From Cellvibrionaceae bacterium (GTDB taxonomy: Bacteria > Pseudomonadota > Gammaproteobacteria > Pseudomonadales > Cellvibrionaceae), in the NCBI GenBank assembly GCA_025800435.1, contig JAOXRV010000459.1:1-5612 (forward strand): DNA of 5,612 nucleotides, written 5' to 3'. This document shows positions 5,239 to 5,612 of the stretch, in pieces (position 1 is the stretch's first letter; every line of letters begins with the position of its first letter). The position numbers and the translations under genes were made by a program. Below the pieces are notes generated by a model. The model was not told where the DNA came from. It saw only the letters and a program-made list of their open reading frames with translations, and did not search any database.

Positions 5239-5612
5239 ATCGACCCATTTCGACCGGGTCTGAGTGGACCTTTGAGCTGATTGAGCGCTACGACCAAGAG
5301 ATTGCCAAGGTCGCCAAAGAATACCAGCTGGATACCTACCCCAATCAGATTGAGATTATCAGCTCGGAACAAATGATGGATGCCTACGCCAGTGCCGGTA
5401 TGCCCCTGGGTTACCACCACTGGAGCTACGACAAGCAATTTATTGCGGTCGAGCAATCCTACCGTCGCGGGCATATGGGCCTGGCCTATGAGATTGTAAT
5501 TAACTCCAACCCCTGTATCGCCTATTTGATGGAAGAAAATACCATCACCATGCAGGCTCTGGTGATTGCCCATGCCAGCTATGGCCACAATTCCTTTTTT
5601 AAGGGCAACTAT
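5235..5612 (+). CDS. spoVR: SpoVR family protein (YcgB), N-terminal part, cut by the right edge
   Basis: The first 126 residues of a family usually about 500 long are present. Diagnostic blocks are LDTYPNQIEIISSEQMMDAY, GMPLGYHHWSYDKQF, and GLAYEIVINSNPCIAYLMEENTITMQALVIAHASYGHNSFFKGNY, close to E. coli YcgB from memory. E. coli has Cys where HASYGH has Ser. The ATG (5235-5237) overlaps the yeaH stop (ATGA), indicating translational coupling, with a purine-rich AGGGGGCGGG upstream serving as ribosome site. In Bacillus, SpoVR affects spore cortex formation. In non-sporing proteobacteria its biochemistry is unknown, but it regularly travels with prkA and yeaH. It is probably cytosolic, with no signal peptide visible. 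The symbol ycgB would be equally correct. Confidence 0.95.
   Translation, partial: MNRPISTGSEWTFELIERYDQEIAKVAKEYQLDTYPNQIEIISSEQMMDAYASAGMPLGYHHWSYDKQFIAVEQSYRRGHMGLAYEIVINSNPCIAYLMEENTITMQALVIAHASYGHNSFFKGNY

Noticed and set aside
5196..5588. 130-codon minus-strand frame opposite the yeaH end and the spoVR start
   Set aside because: It is an antisense shadow of two well-recognised genes, with no motif of its own.

Overview
The window looks like chromosomal DNA of a free-living gammaproteobacterium, possibly an environmental or marine one. The assignment rests on the PrkA and YeaH proteins, which from memory look highly similar to Escherichia coli YeaG and YeaH along their whole length, and on the gene order prkA - yeaH - spoVR/ycgB. 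The species cannot be named from the sequence alone.

Left part, positions 1-1710. The genes here read leftwards. Positions 1-161 hold a stretch without a recognisable gene, with an open frame entering from the left edge. It abuts a secreted-protein gene (162-353, minus) that keeps its signal peptide and the start of its mature domain but stops abruptly at a palindromic sequence. This looks like a gene broken by an insertion or rearrangement. Next come a small membrane-anchored protein with two four-cysteine zinc modules (479-889, minus) and a stand-alone ABC-type AAA ATPase (1006-1710, minus). The spacers between them contain several compact hairpins.

Middle, 1711-2002. This is a 292-base divergent intergenic region. 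It contains a long inverted repeat bracketed by CTAG, which resembles a small IS/MITE footprint and would also fold as a 15-bp RNA stem. It also contains an AT-rich palindrome flanked by a 10-bp direct repeat, and a candidate sigma-S-like promoter ahead of prkA.

Right part, 2003-5612. This is the prkA - yeaH - spoVR cluster, all on the plus strand. prkA and yeaH are separated by 23 bases, and yeaH and spoVR overlap by the ATGA junction, so the three are probably one transcript. PrkA is an AAA+ ATPase/kinase-like protein, YeaH a von Willebrand A-type protein, and SpoVR (cut by the right edge) its usual companion. In enterobacteria these genes are induced in stationary phase and under nitrogen stress. 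Their joint biochemical role is still poorly defined, and this cluster is the most interesting biology in the window. I see no RNA gene, CRISPR array or complete mobile element, and nothing that convincingly amounts to an undescribed system.
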